Shown piece after piece: positions 1 through 7,778 of a stretch of DNA of 64,000 nt; the stretch's first letter is position 1, and each line of letters opens with the position of its first letter. Position numbers and translations under genes: made by a program. The stretch lies in contig NZ_JAXMNY010000002.1 in the NCBI RefSeq assembly GCF_034670185.1, forward strand, positions 682,001 through 746,000, written 5' to 3'. Under the pieces are notes generated by a model. The model saw only the letters and a program-made list of their open reading frames with translations, was not told the origin of the DNA and did no database searches. The stretch comes from Nisaea sp. GTDB lineage: Bacteria > Pseudomonadota > Alphaproteobacteria > Thalassobaculales > Thalassobaculaceae.

Positions 1-1276
1 GCGGCAGCTCTCTGAAATACGGTCCCACTTCTATCTCGAGCTCATACGCCGGTGCGGTCTTCCCGCCAACATCACGGATGTTCGTATAGCGACTGTCGAG
101 CATTTGGATCCATGCCCGCTTGGACTGGCTGGCTTCCTGATCGATGGTCGACAGCTTCATATTGATGTCGCATGCGCGCCCCAAACCATCGCCACCATAA
201 ACCGTGTCCTGCCTGCCAAGCTGGGCGGCGACAACGACCCACACCTGATGGCGCTTGGCCGCCTCCGCCAGCGCCTGAGCGACCGTGTCCAGCCAGTAGG
301 TCTCGCTCGTTGCTTTTGGCCTTCCGCCAATGAGCTGCAGATAATCGACAAAGACCCCTTTGAACTGCCTCTTGAGTGCAATCTGGGCAAAGAACGCGAT
401 CAGTTCATCGAGCGGCATTCCGGGTCTTGGGCGAAAAACGGAAGTGCTCTGTTCAAACCATTTAGTGGCTGTCTCAAGCTGGCTCTTGACGTGCTGCTGA
501 TTGCGTATGTCCGGGCTCAAAAAATCCGACGCGTTAATTCCCATGCGTCTCGCCAGCATCCTCTCGAAGATCTCGTCAGCCCCCATTTCCAGCGCGATGT
601 AGGCCCACGGCTCTGCATTCTCGACCAAGTTGTAGGCAATGCTTGAGAGGAACGTTGTCTTCCCCGCCTTCTTCGGTGCGCATATGCCATAAACACGGCC
701 GGGATAGAACCCACCGCCCAAAGCCTTGTCCAGACGAGGGAAACCGGTACTGCTCGCAGCCGGCGGCGCTTCTAGGCGGCTTCGCAGTCGGTCTCCCAGT
801 TCGGTAAACCCGATCGGTTGCGCTGTCGATGACCCTATCTCCAGGGCCGTTTGGATAGTGGAAGCCGTGATCTGGTCCACCTCGCCAGTCCCGAGACCGG
901 ATTGAGCGACATCCCTGCAAATTCGATTTCCGAGATCCGCCAGGCGCCGCAGGCGTGCCGCCTCCCTGATCTGCTTTGCATAGTTCGGAATCCCGCTTGT
1001 TGTAATAACACAGCGCCCGAGGCGGGCGAGTACAACAGCAGGATCAAAGGAAGGCTCTCTGAAACTCATCAACCGTCCGTGCAACGCGACCGCCGAAATA
1101 TTGCCATCCTGCTGCATGCAGACACCCATCTGATGCCAGATTTCCGAATACAACGGATCCGAAAAATCTTCCGCAGCAACTGAGCCCAGGACCTCGAAAT
1201 AGGCCTCTGGTTTCTCCAGAAGAGCCGCGAGAAACGCCGTCTCCAGTTCGGATGTATCGAGGATAGGAGGTTTCAC
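1..1276 (-). CDS. DnaB-like replicative helicase of the mobile element (partial, runs off left edge)
   Basis: The frame is open for 425 codons from a GTG at 1276 to the left edge without a stop. The product resembles a DnaB-family helicase, which would unwind DNA at the element's replication fork. An N-terminal DnaB-N-like helical part (about residues 8-140) precedes a RecA-like core. That core has Walker A APKKAGKTT (about 200-208, the DnaB form AxPxxGKT), Walker B GVFVDYLQL (about 307-315) and the helicase motif VVAAQLGR (about 348-355, compare QLNR of DnaB). The GTG overlaps the TAG stop of the upstream HTH gene (TAGTG), with GAGGG about 8 nt before it, so the two are translationally coupled. 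The C-terminus lies outside the window. The family call is from recognised motifs; serving an integrated element is inferred from context. Confidence 0.85.
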   Translation of the reverse strand, partial: MKPPILDTSELETAFLAALLEKPEAYFEVLGSVAAEDFSDPLYSEIWHQMGVCMQQDGNISAVALHGRLMSFREPSFDPAVVLARLGRCVITTSGIPNYAKQIREAARLRRLADLGNRICRDVAQSGLGTGEVDQITASTIQTALEIGSSTAQPIGFTELGDRLRSRLEAPPAASSTGFPRLDKALGGGFYPGRVYGICAPKKAGKTTFLSSIAYNLVENAEPWAYIALEMGADEIFERMLARRMGINASDFLSPDIRNQQHVKSQLETATKWFEQSTSVFRPRPGMPLDELIAFFAQIALKRQFKGVFVDYLQLIGGRPKATSETYWLDTVAQALAEAAKRHQVWVVVAAQLGRQDTVYGGDGLGRACDINMKLSTIDQEASQSKRAWIQMLDSRYTNIRDVGGKTAPAYELEIEVGPYFRELP

Positions 1277-1782
1277 TAAAACACCCTCTGAAGAGCCGCC
1301 ACGTGCCTTTCCCTGTCTCGATTATCGGACTCTTCAGCATTAGCCTTCAGAGATTCATTTTCTTTAACTAACGTATTGGCGGAACCGTGTTCAGGGTATC
1401 GAGGAACAGTGTTCCGGGAGGGCGGAACGTCGTTCCCCTGTTCCTCCACATCGACCAAAAGGCTGCGAGATTCGGTTTCCGCGCCATTTCTCGCTGCTGA
1501 AAGCCGCCCCAGCTGACGCAGGTCGATCTCATAGAGGTTCGTCCTTCGCGCGCTGTTGGTGCTCCTTTCTAACAAATGCAAAAGTCCCGACTCTTCGAGA
1601 CGCCTCAGCGATTTGCGAAGGCCTCTCGCAGTCAATGCACAATCAGCCGAGAGCCTGGATGCAGAGGGAAAAATACTGCCACCCCGATCATCGGCGTAGG
1701 AGGCCATCATCATCAAGACAAGCTTGTCTGTAGAGGACGGCATAACAGCCGTCCTCACCAGGTTCATCACTTTGATGCTCAT
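1276..1782 (-). CDS. Helix-turn-helix protein, phage-type replication initiator or loader
   Basis: This 168-residue protein has a winged-helix region at about residues 15-75 (YADDRGGSIFPSASRLS, then RGLRKSLRRLEESGLLHL) of the HTH_36 type common in phage O-like replication proteins. The C-terminal half (about 90-168) is polar, rich in Ser, Glu and Asn, and probably disordered. It ends by overlapping the DnaB-like helicase gene by one base and starts 3 nt after the stop of the gene before it, so it sits inside a tight minus-strand operon. The likely role is origin recognition or helicase loading for the element, inferred from the family and from the helicase next door. A plain transcriptional regulator is the main alternative. 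Confidence 0.7.
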   Translation of the reverse strand: MSIKVMNLVRTAVMPSSTDKLVLMMMASYADDRGGSIFPSASRLSADCALTARGLRKSLRRLEESGLLHLLERSTNSARRTNLYEIDLRQLGRLSAARNGAETESRSLLVDVEEQGNDVPPSRNTVPRYPEHGSANTLVKENESLKANAEESDNRDRERHVAALQRVF

Positions 1783-1785
1783 TGC

Positions 1786-1989
1786 TCAGGTCCGCTTGAC
1801 TGGCCTGAAGGACAGCAAACCGGCCGGTCGCGAAAGCCAATGGGGAAGTCGAAGCAACCAGGCTCGTATCAATTGAACTATTGATCGGCAAAAGGTAATC
1901 TGCTGATCGATTGGGTTCTGCTTTGCTGGGGATCTTTTCATGGCCCCGCTCGGATTTGCAGATCCGGCGGGGCATTCCTTTTGCACCAT
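1786..1989 (-). CDS. Small unknown protein in the replication operon
   Basis: This is a 67-residue ORF whose ATG at 1989 is preceded by a very good ribosome-binding site (GAGGGGAGC, about 6 nt upstream). It fills the space between the HTH_17 gene, which stops 2 nt before the ATG, and the replication HTH gene, which begins 3 nt after its stop. That fit is the main argument that it is translated. The N-terminal third is polar with several Pro and Lys. The last third has a hydrophobic, Arg-flanked stretch (about residues 33-60) that could touch a membrane. No family is recognised. An inverted repeat (1943-1973) lies inside it, so part of it may instead be a structured leader. Confidence 0.4.
   Translation of the reverse strand: MVQKECPAGSANPSGAMKRSPAKQNPIDQQITFCRSIVQLIRAWLLRLPHWLSRPAGLLSFRPVKRT
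1943..1973. repeat. Imperfect inverted repeat inside the small ORF
   Basis: GCCCCGC (1943-1949) pairs with GCGGGGC (1967-1973), and an inner GGAT (1952-1955) pairs with ATCC (1962-1965) around a 6-nt loop. It lies 14 nt downstream of the small ORF's start codon, within the transcript from the excisionase-like gene to the replication genes. It could act as an attenuator or a processing site. No T-run follows on either strand, so it is not a simple terminator. Confidence 0.35.
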
Positions 1990-1991
1990 GG

Positions 1992-2207
1992 TCAGCTCCC
2001 CTCACTTGTCGAGTGACGAATTTGACCAAGCAGCTCCTGCGCCCAATCTTCCAGCGCATCCTTCGGATAAAGAATGTAGCGGCCAGCCTTAAAGTACTGA
2101 GGCGAACCACCCATGCATCGGAGCTTCGCCAGAGTTGCCGGCGTCCGCTTGATGCCGTGCTGCTCCAGAAGATATTTACAGGCTAGGGAAGGTGTAAGAT
2201 TTCGCAC
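1992..2207 (-). CDS. AlpA/excisionase-like HTH_17 DNA-binding protein
   Basis: This 71-residue protein has the layout of small MerR-like HTH_17 proteins found beside integrases. A recognition helix region (RTPATLAKLRCMGGSP) is followed by the wing motif FKAGRYILYPKDALEDWAQELL. Such proteins act as excision directionality factors or as transcriptional activators of the element. It is the first gene of the operon leading to the replication genes. A candidate operator (2287-2326) lies about 80-120 bp upstream of its start. Whether it drives excision or transcription cannot be told from sequence. Confidence 0.75.
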   Translation of the reverse strand: MRNLTPSLACKYLLEQHGIKRTPATLAKLRCMGGSPQYFKAGRYILYPKDALEDWAQELLGQIRHSTSEGS

Positions 2208-2286
2208 TTTGGTTTCTCCCGTAATTGATGTCGATGCCTAGCGATCGACCGGGAGCCAGCGTGCTTCTCCTAAAGGGCCACGATAA

Positions 2287-2326
2287 ATGCCATTAAATTA
2301 GCCATGAAATTATATTTTAATGGCAT
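2287..2326. promoter_or_regulatory. Candidate operator upstream of the excisionase-like operon
   Basis: A perfect 11-bp inverted repeat, ATGCCATTAAA (2287-2297) and TTTAATGGCAT (2316-2326), is separated by 18 bp. The spacer holds a third near-copy of the half-site, GCCATGAAA (2301-2309), in the same direction as the left arm. The surroundings are AT-rich compared with the rest of the element. The position upstream of the first gene of the operon suits a repressor or activator site. Apart from this, the stretch 2208-2537 shows no gene that I can support. Confidence 0.45.
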
Positions 2327-2537
2327 CGGGCAGCACGACACTTGAACACGACGCGAAGTATGTTTTCTTCGACGATGCGGTGGCCAAGGGCGGCACGTTG
2401 TTAAAAATCGTGCGCTAAACCTGAGTCAGGGCGGTAAGATTGCCGGCACGAAAACCGTGTTCTTGCCGATGCTTGTCGCACGGACCATCTTGGAGCGACA
2501 AAGCTCGATGCAAAACTGATCAAAGGCAGGTGCGGCA

Positions 2538-2714
2538 ATGAAGAATGTGAACAAATCGGAATCGACTCGTCACCCCGCACAGCAGACGAAGCCCATTACA
2601 TTGTTAGTTTCCGCAACGTTGTCTCGCTCTGAGCAAGAATCGCTAAGGCGCGAGATGCGCGAGTCGGGCGCCTCGATTCAAAAGGCATTGAGCTCCAAGA
2701 ACCCAGCCCGGTAA
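2538..2714 (+). CDS. Small ORF of unknown function at the start of the decayed region
   Basis: This is a 58-codon plus-strand ORF beginning with ATG at 2538 behind a weak CAGGTG about 7 nt upstream. The product is hydrophilic, with a charged helix-like segment (SRSEQESLRREMRESGASIQ). It opposes the element's other genes and overlaps, in another frame, the beginning of the polyvalent-protein remnant. It may therefore be a fragment of the same decayed locus and not an independent gene. No family recognised. Confidence 0.3.
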   Translation: MKNVNKSESTRHPAQQTKPITLLVSATLSRSEQESLRREMRESGASIQKALSSKNPAR

Positions 2715-3340
2715 GAAACCCCGAAGACAGGCTTGCTATCGAAGATAAACTCTTGGAACTTCCGGGCGAGGATCTTTCTTTTGAGCATGCGGGCAACCGC
2801 TAATACCGGAAGCCGGAATTCCGGCAGCAGGCGGACCAGTTGCGCAGCCATCTTCTCAGTGTCGCCCGCAAACTGAACCCCAATACCAATATACTGGTGG
2901 TCGATCGCATCGTCGACGCCAAGAAAAACCGCCCTGCCTCATGTGTTTCGATTGCGGATATGCCCTGTTGGCCGTGCAATCATCATTGCCATGCGCTATA
3001 TGGATCAGAGGAGAGAGGTTCCGGAACACCCCGAACCCGCCCGCACACTGACCCACGAGATACCCCATGACCTCAGACGGCAAGTTCTGTTCGTTGCCAA
3101 AGAGGAAAGCTTGCTCTTCGATGGGCCAGATAATGGTCGCTGGCAACGTCAATTTGATATTGATGCCCGGTATGGCAACGACAGCGCCGCAACCCGTGCC
3201 GAGGAAGCCGCAGCGCACGCCTACGCATCCTATTGGGCGGGCGATCTCAAGGCTCTCGGTCCTGTTCGGCGTGCGTTCGAGAAGATCACTCAGTATTTCG
3301 AACGGTTGGTAAGCTTTATCAAATTACGAATCAGTAGGCC
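2633..3340 (+). pseudogene. Remnant of a large phage/plasmid polyvalent protein (zincin-like segment)
   Basis: Conserved-looking protein sequence is spread over two frames with an in-frame stop. Frame A reads ARIAKARDARVGRLDSKGI (from 2633), hits TAA near 2798, and continues as QQADQLRSHLLSVARKLNP and ILVVDRIVDA (to about 2925). The reading must then shift to give ARTLTHEIPHDLRRQ (about 3036-3080), EEAAAHAYASYWAGD (about 3200-3245) and VRRAFEKITQYFERL (about 3262-3306). This order, an RLR/VVDRI block, a HExxH-like LTHEIPH, an EEA-AHAYA block and an RRAFEKI-FFERL tail, resembles the zincin-like segment of large polyvalent proteins of phages and conjugative elements. The disrupted frames and the lack of a start mark it as non-functional. 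Family assignment is by pattern memory only. Confidence 0.5.
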
Positions 3341-3539
3341 CTGGACGGTCAGGGTTACCTTATGCGCGGTGAAGGGTGAAGGCAGCATAGCCGACCGCCC
3401 CACTGGAAAAAAAATCGCGCTAACTGGCTCAACTGAGAAATCGAGAATGAGCCTTCAGTCAAAACGGAAAAATAGAAATAATCACTGTGTATAAACCTAA
3501 ATAACTTAAATACAATATAGATACAAAACTCATTTCCCC

Positions 3540-4421
3540 TCAATCTATCTCGGCTTTTTTTCTTTTATTTTTATTAAACATAATTCTTATAATATTCTCC
3601 ATAGATTTTGGACCATTTGGAGTATACTTGCTTAGAGGCATCTCCTTTTCACACCAGCCAAATTGATAGCGAGCTTCACTCGCTAAAGTCTCGCAAACGT
3701 CATCATTCTCGATACGCTTTTTGAGATTTTGCAATATTTTCTGCTTGTCGGTTGGGCGTCCCGGCGATCGCATCTCACTGGCATTTGGACGGAGGCCGTC
3801 CTCCAGATATTGAACTAGTTCCTCCAAATCACGCACGAGAAACGTAACTCGCTCGAAGCGTTCAATAGCATCTACCCCGACATCGAACGCGTTATTCGGG
3901 TCTACCGACAAAGCATCCGCTTTTGTGAAACTCGGGAAAATAGGGTCCTCGAAATATGACTGACGGATAATATCCTTCGGCTCGCGTCCATACCTTGAAC
4001 CTTTCGCTTGGATATCCTCGAGCAACAGTGCGTCTCTTAGAATGTCCCAAGCCCATTCAATCGCAACCTCAGTTCGAGCCGAGGCTTCCCAATCAGCTGT
4101 TGCCTTGTAATCTTTAAATTCCTCAGGATTCAGTTTTTTTCCCAAACCAAGCCACGAAACAGTCTCGCAAAGACCAACGACCGTTTGAGAAATCGCTTCG
4201 CGAGTTTCTGGGGGTTTCCAATTCGCTTCTATCTCAGTCCTTCGTAAGTCGTCTCGACTAAGCTGTCCCTCTGATTCTTCTAATAGTTGGCTAAGCTCGT
4301 ACCGCGATAAGGCTGGGTACGCGGCTTCAATGTCCTTTACCTTACCGATACTTTTTAATTGGGCGATCCGCCGAAGACGCGCGGCGCGAGTTTCATCACT
4401 AACATCTTTAAAAACCGTCAT
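3540..4421 (-). CDS. AT-rich cargo gene coupled to the integrase, unknown function
   Basis: This 293-residue protein begins with ATG at 4421 directly after the integrase stop (TGAATG) and a good GGAGGGG, so it is translationally coupled to the integrase. Its base composition is visibly poorer in G+C than its neighbours, most clearly at 3541-3600, which points to a separate origin. The product is charged and helical. The N-terminus (RAARLRRIAQLKSIGKVK) looks like a small helical DNA- or protein-binding region, and the C-terminus is very basic (NKNKRKK). No signal peptide, membrane segment or known catalytic motif is visible. The position is typical of an accessory gene such as a defence or regulatory factor, but nothing in the sequence proves this. 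Confidence 0.7.
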   Translation of the reverse strand: MTVFKDVSDETRAARLRRIAQLKSIGKVKDIEAAYPALSRYELSQLLEESEGQLSRDDLRRTEIEANWKPPETREAISQTVVGLCETVSWLGLGKKLNPEEFKDYKATADWEASARTEVAIEWAWDILRDALLLEDIQAKGSRYGREPKDIIRQSYFEDPIFPSFTKADALSVDPNNAFDVGVDAIERFERVTFLVRDLEELVQYLEDGLRPNASEMRSPGRPTDKQKILQNLKKRIENDDVCETLASEARYQFGWCEKEMPLSKYTPNGPKSMENIIRIMFNKNKRKKAEID

Positions 4422-5732
4422 TCACCCCTCCTTTGGGACGAGTTGAAAAACCCTGTTCCTGTTCTCTGAGCCCGTCATTGCCCATTCGATGTATCCTGCA
4501 ACCCGGTCAGCAACCGCGATCAATGCGCTGTCGATATGGTGGATGTATCCGCTGGTGGTCGAATTCGAAGCATGTCCCAGCAGAGCTGCAATAGTGATCT
4601 CCGTGAGACCAAGCTCACTGCCAGCGACACTCGCAAATGCATGTCGCAATCCGTGAGGCGTTAGGGATTTTAGCCCCTCTGCTTCAGATGGGTCGGCCGG
4701 TATCGCGGCACATACCGCGCGCTTTATTATCCGAGGCCAAACCTTGGGCAGCCCGGAAAACGGTTTATCATCCCCTCTGCGAGGGAAGACATAGCGGCCA
4801 CCGCGCGGCACCCCGGAAAGAAGGGTTACCGCAGCGGAGCCAAGCGGGCGGACGCTGTCGCCGGTTTTGGAATCCGACAGTCGGAAACATTGCGCTGCAA
4901 GATCAACCTCATCCCAACGCAGATTCTCGATTTCACCTCGCCGGCACCCGGTTAATGCGAGCAGGTGCACCGCAGTGATTGCCTGCCATGGCTCTCCTCC
5001 GGCTTCCGCAGCGGCAAGCGCATTCCCCAAGGCGCGGTACTGCCCCTGCGACATGCGAACCACTCTTTTCCCGTCTGATGGCCGCTTAACTCCTCGTGCC
5101 GGATTTGACGGGATGACACCCTCGGAAACCGCGTAACTGAGAATACCGCCCAACAATCCAACAGTTCGAGCCGCCGTGCCCTTTCCTCCGCGAACTATCG
5201 CTCTGCCTCTCAGACCCGTCTTTACGCTGATGGCTGTTTTTCCCGCGATTATGTCTCGCATGAAGCGGTTGATATCCGGTGCCGTGAGATCTCGTGCTTT
5301 TCTGTTTCCGAGCAATGGCACAATGTGACGGGTGATCCGCCCCCGGTCCGTCGCCAACGTAGACGGCTTCTTCGGCAACCCCTTCTTGCCGAAAATCAGC
5401 CCCTTCTCTGCGGCTTCCAAATAGACGTCGCAAAGCTGTTTAACAGTCATTGCCTTGCGTTGGAGAGATCGCTCTTCTGCTGGGTTTCCTCCACCAGCGA
5501 CATTCCCGAGAAGTTCCCTGGCCCGCTTTCTCGCCACATCACAGGTAACGGGGCCGTGCAATCCGATCGTGACCCGTCGAGTCCGACCCTCCGACCGATA
5601 CTGGACCAGATAGCTACGCTTCCCTGAACTGAAAACACGAATCCCAAATCCGGGTAACTCGTCATCCCAGATGAAAGCATCGCGGCCTTTTGGAACGGCC
5701 GCTTCCACCACTCGTTTCGTCAATTTTGGCAT
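4422..5732 (-). CDS. Tyrosine-type site-specific integrase (DUF4102/P4-like)
   Basis: This integrase of about 436 residues catalyses insertion of the element into the tRNA-Arg gene. The N-terminus (LTKRVVEAAVPKG to FGIRVFSSGKRSYLVQYR) is the arm-DNA-binding DUF4102 domain. A core-binding SAM-like region follows, and then the catalytic domain with LTGCRRGEIENLRW (first Arg), TPHGLRHAFAS (His-x-x-Arg), ALLGHAS and a Tyr in TTSGYIHH. All catalytic residues are present, so it is probably active. ATG at 5732 is preferred over a TTG three codons upstream. It is transcribed away from the att fragment, and the cargo gene follows immediately. Confidence 0.93.
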   Translation of the reverse strand: MPKLTKRVVEAAVPKGRDAFIWDDELPGFGIRVFSSGKRSYLVQYRSEGRTRRVTIGLHGPVTCDVARKRARELLGNVAGGGNPAEERSLQRKAMTVKQLCDVYLEAAEKGLIFGKKGLPKKPSTLATDRGRITRHIVPLLGNRKARDLTAPDINRFMRDIIAGKTAISVKTGLRGRAIVRGGKGTAARTVGLLGGILSYAVSEGVIPSNPARGVKRPSDGKRVVRMSQGQYRALGNALAAAEAGGEPWQAITAVHLLALTGCRRGEIENLRWDEVDLAAQCFRLSDSKTGDSVRPLGSAAVTLLSGVPRGGRYVFPRRGDDKPFSGLPKVWPRIIKRAVCAAIPADPSEAEGLKSLTPHGLRHAFASVAGSELGLTEITIAALLGHASNSTTSGYIHHIDSALIAVADRVAGYIEWAMTGSENRNRVFQLVPKEG

Positions 5733-5749
5733 CTGCTGCAATTATCCCA

Positions 5750-5778
5750 CGGAAGCACTGCGGAAGCACGCGGAAGCA
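5750..5778. repeat. Three direct repeats, probable integrase arm-type sites
   Basis: The octamer CGGAAGCA occurs at 5750-5757, 5761-5768 and 5771-5778, a spacing of 11 and 10 bp, so the copies lie on one face of the helix. They sit just upstream of the integrase start and 110-140 bp from the tRNA fragment. This is where arm-type sites for the DUF4102 domain are expected. AT-rich TATATATAAT at about 5831-5840 may form the integrase promoter on the minus strand. Confidence 0.5.
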
Positions 5779-5890
5779 AACTCGGGTAATTCTAGGAAAT
5801 CACGACCATCCACGAGGCATGCAACTTACCTATATATAATATGTACTTAGCAAACAAACGCAAAGACCGGGAAACTTGAAAAAACACGCC

Positions 5891-5944
5891 GCACCTGCCC
5901 TCCGAAGGCAGAGGTCAGAGGTTCGAATCCTCTCGGGTGCGCCA
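5891..5944 (+). other. Attachment site: 3' fragment of tRNA-Arg(CCG)
   Basis: The 3' two-thirds of a tRNA is present. It comprises anticodon stem CTGCC/GGCAG (5895-5899, 5907-5911) with loop CTCCGAA giving anticodon CCG (Arg), variable loop AGGTC, T-arm AGAGG-TTCGAAT-CCTCT (5917-5933), acceptor strand CGGGTGC (5934-5940), discriminator G and encoded CCA (5942-5944). The matching 5' GCACCCG acceptor strand and D-arm are absent; AT-rich integrase-side sequence lies there instead. This is therefore the att duplicate left by integration, not a working tRNA. The intact gene is expected at the other end of the element, left of the window. The right-hand chromosome resumes after 5944. Confidence 0.88.
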
Positions 5945-6110
5945 ATCTTTTCAAAATCTTGAATTCGCCTCTCAAGGGGCGTCTGGCGTCCGCGCCAAGA
6001 GCAGGAACTGGCGCAAGTGAACCGTCGCGGTTCGATGAGCCCCTTCCCGACAGTCTAAACCGCGTCTACCCTTGGCGGCCGGATCTGTATCAGTGCGGGG
6101 AGAGACCGTA

Positions 6111-7739
6111 GTGCGTTTCGCATTCTTTGTTGCCATCATCATAGCAGCCCTCGCCTCACTTGGTCTTGGACTAGCCGGTATCGGATGGGGATGGATCGTT
6201 CTCGCCATTGCCGGACCGCTGACACTTCTCGGCATATGGGACCTGATCCAGAGTCGGCACAGCCTGTTGCGCAACTACCCAGTGATCGCCCATATGCGCT
6301 GGCTGTTCGAGGGCATTCGTCCGGAGATCCGGCAGTATCTGATTGAAAGCGACGGCGACGCCTTCCCCTTCAACCGGGAGCAGCGCTCGCTCGTCTACCA
6401 GCGCGCCAAGCAGGAGCAGGAAACGGTTCCCTTCGGCACACAGATGGACGTCTACAAGGCGGGATACGGTTATTTCACGCACTCCCTGGCCCCATTGCAT
6501 CCCAAGAACAACAACTTCCGCCGCCAAGTCGGCGGGCCGGACTGCACGCAGCCCTATGACATTTCCCTGCTCAACATCTCGGGAATGAGCTTCGGGGCAA
6601 TCAGCGCCAACGCAATTGCGGCACTTAACCGGGGGGCGGCAACCGGCGGCTTCGCGCACGACACGGGTGAGGGTTCGATCTCGCCGCATCACCGGCGCTT
6701 TGGCGGCGATCTGATCTGGCAGATCGGGTCGGGCTATTTCGGCTGCCGCACCGGGGGCGGCATGTTCGATGCGGAGAAATTCGCCGCGATCGCCGCCGAC
6801 CCTCAGGTCAAGATGGTGGAGCTCAAGCTTTCCCAGGGTGCGAAACCCGGCCATGGCGGCGTTCTGCCGGCCTCCAAGATCACACCCGAAATCGCCGAGA
6901 CACGCGGCATCCCGATGGAACAGGATTGTGTTTCCCCGGCCGCACATCCCGCTTTCTCGACCCCGACCGGGCTTGTCGCCTTCCTCGGCGAGCTGCGCCG
7001 GCTGTCCGGCGGCAAGCCGGTCGGCTTCAAGCTCTGCGTCGGCCATCCACACGAGTTCATGGCGATCTGCAAGGCGATGATCGCGGCCGGAACCTATCCC
7101 GATTTCATTGTCGTTGACGGCAAGGAGGGCGGCACCGGCGCGGCTCCCGTGGAATTCACCAACAGTCTCGGCATGCCGTTGCGCGAAGGGCTGCATCTCG
7201 TCCATATGACGCTCATCGGCGCCGGGATCCGCGAGCATATCCGCATCGGAGCCAGCGGAAAGATCATCTCCGGCGCGGACATCGCCACCGCCATCGCCCT
7301 CGGTGCCGACTGGTGCAACGCAGCCCGCGGCTTCATGTTCTCGATCGGCTGCATCCAGGCCCGCGCCTGCCATACCAACCGCTGCCCGACCGGCGTGGCG
7401 ACCCAGGACCCGACACGCCAGCGCGGCCTCGCCGTCGAAGACAAGTACAAGAGGGTCTCGAACTTCCACCGCAACACGCTGCGCGGCTTCGCCGAAATGC
7501 TTGGTGCGATGGGTCTGGACGACCCGAGCCAGATACGGCCCGAAACGCTGCACATTCGCGCAACCGACCCGGACAGCATCCTGCACCACCGGCTGGCACC
7601 GGGGCAGCTCTTCGAGGAGGATTGCCCGGAAGCCTTCGCCACCCCGTGGAACCTCGCCCGGGCCGACAATTTCCGTCCGGCTGACGCGATGGAGTTCAGA
7701 GAGTCCGGCGCCCATGCGGCGACCGAGAAACAACCGTGA
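6111..7739 (+). CDS. Membrane-anchored FMN-binding glutamate-synthase-like protein
   Basis: This protein of about 542 residues is related to the FMN-binding central domain of glutamate synthase large subunit (GltB-like, PF01645), without the glutaminase domain. Two hydrophobic segments at about residues 2-20 and 24-42 anchor the N-terminus. The catalytic part contains NISGMSFGAISANAI, GEGSISPHH, the glycine-rich LSQGAKPGHGG, VDGKEGGTGAAPVE and a cysteine cluster GCIQARACHTNRCPTGVAT that matches the Fe-S ligands of GltB. GTG at 6111 with GGGGAGAG seven bases upstream is favoured over a TTG at 6072. Its physiological substrate is not known. The 166 bp before it, after the att site, hold only a small GAACCG/CGGTTC hairpin. 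Confidence 0.88.
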   Translation: MRFAFFVAIIIAALASLGLGLAGIGWGWIVLAIAGPLTLLGIWDLIQSRHSLLRNYPVIAHMRWLFEGIRPEIRQYLIESDGDAFPFNREQRSLVYQRAKQEQETVPFGTQMDVYKAGYGYFTHSLAPLHPKNNNFRRQVGGPDCTQPYDISLLNISGMSFGAISANAIAALNRGAATGGFAHDTGEGSISPHHRRFGGDLIWQIGSGYFGCRTGGGMFDAEKFAAIAADPQVKMVELKLSQGAKPGHGGVLPASKITPEIAETRGIPMEQDCVSPAAHPAFSTPTGLVAFLGELRRLSGGKPVGFKLCVGHPHEFMAICKAMIAAGTYPDFIVVDGKEGGTGAAPVEFTNSLGMPLREGLHLVHMTLIGAGIREHIRIGASGKIISGADIATAIALGADWCNAARGFMFSIGCIQARACHTNRCPTGVATQDPTRQRGLAVEDKYKRVSNFHRNTLRGFAEMLGAMGLDDPSQIRPETLHIRATDPDSILHHRLAPGQLFEEDCPEAFATPWNLARADNFRPADAMEFRESGAHAATEKQP

Positions 7740-7778
7740 GCACTCTTCGGCCTGCGTCGCACAGATGATCCTTCTGAT

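Noticed and set aside
2596..2796. Minus-strand 66-codon ORF in the mobile element
   Set aside because: Ser/Arg-rich antisense composition; the plus-strand frames read like eroded conserved protein.
5891..5944. Functional tRNA-Arg gene
   Set aside because: The 5' acceptor strand and D-arm are missing, so only the att duplicate is present.
1..5944. A known anti-phage defence system
   Set aside because: No restriction enzyme, CBASS, retron, Cas, Abi or toxin-antitoxin signature could be seen; only one unknown cargo gene remains as a candidate.
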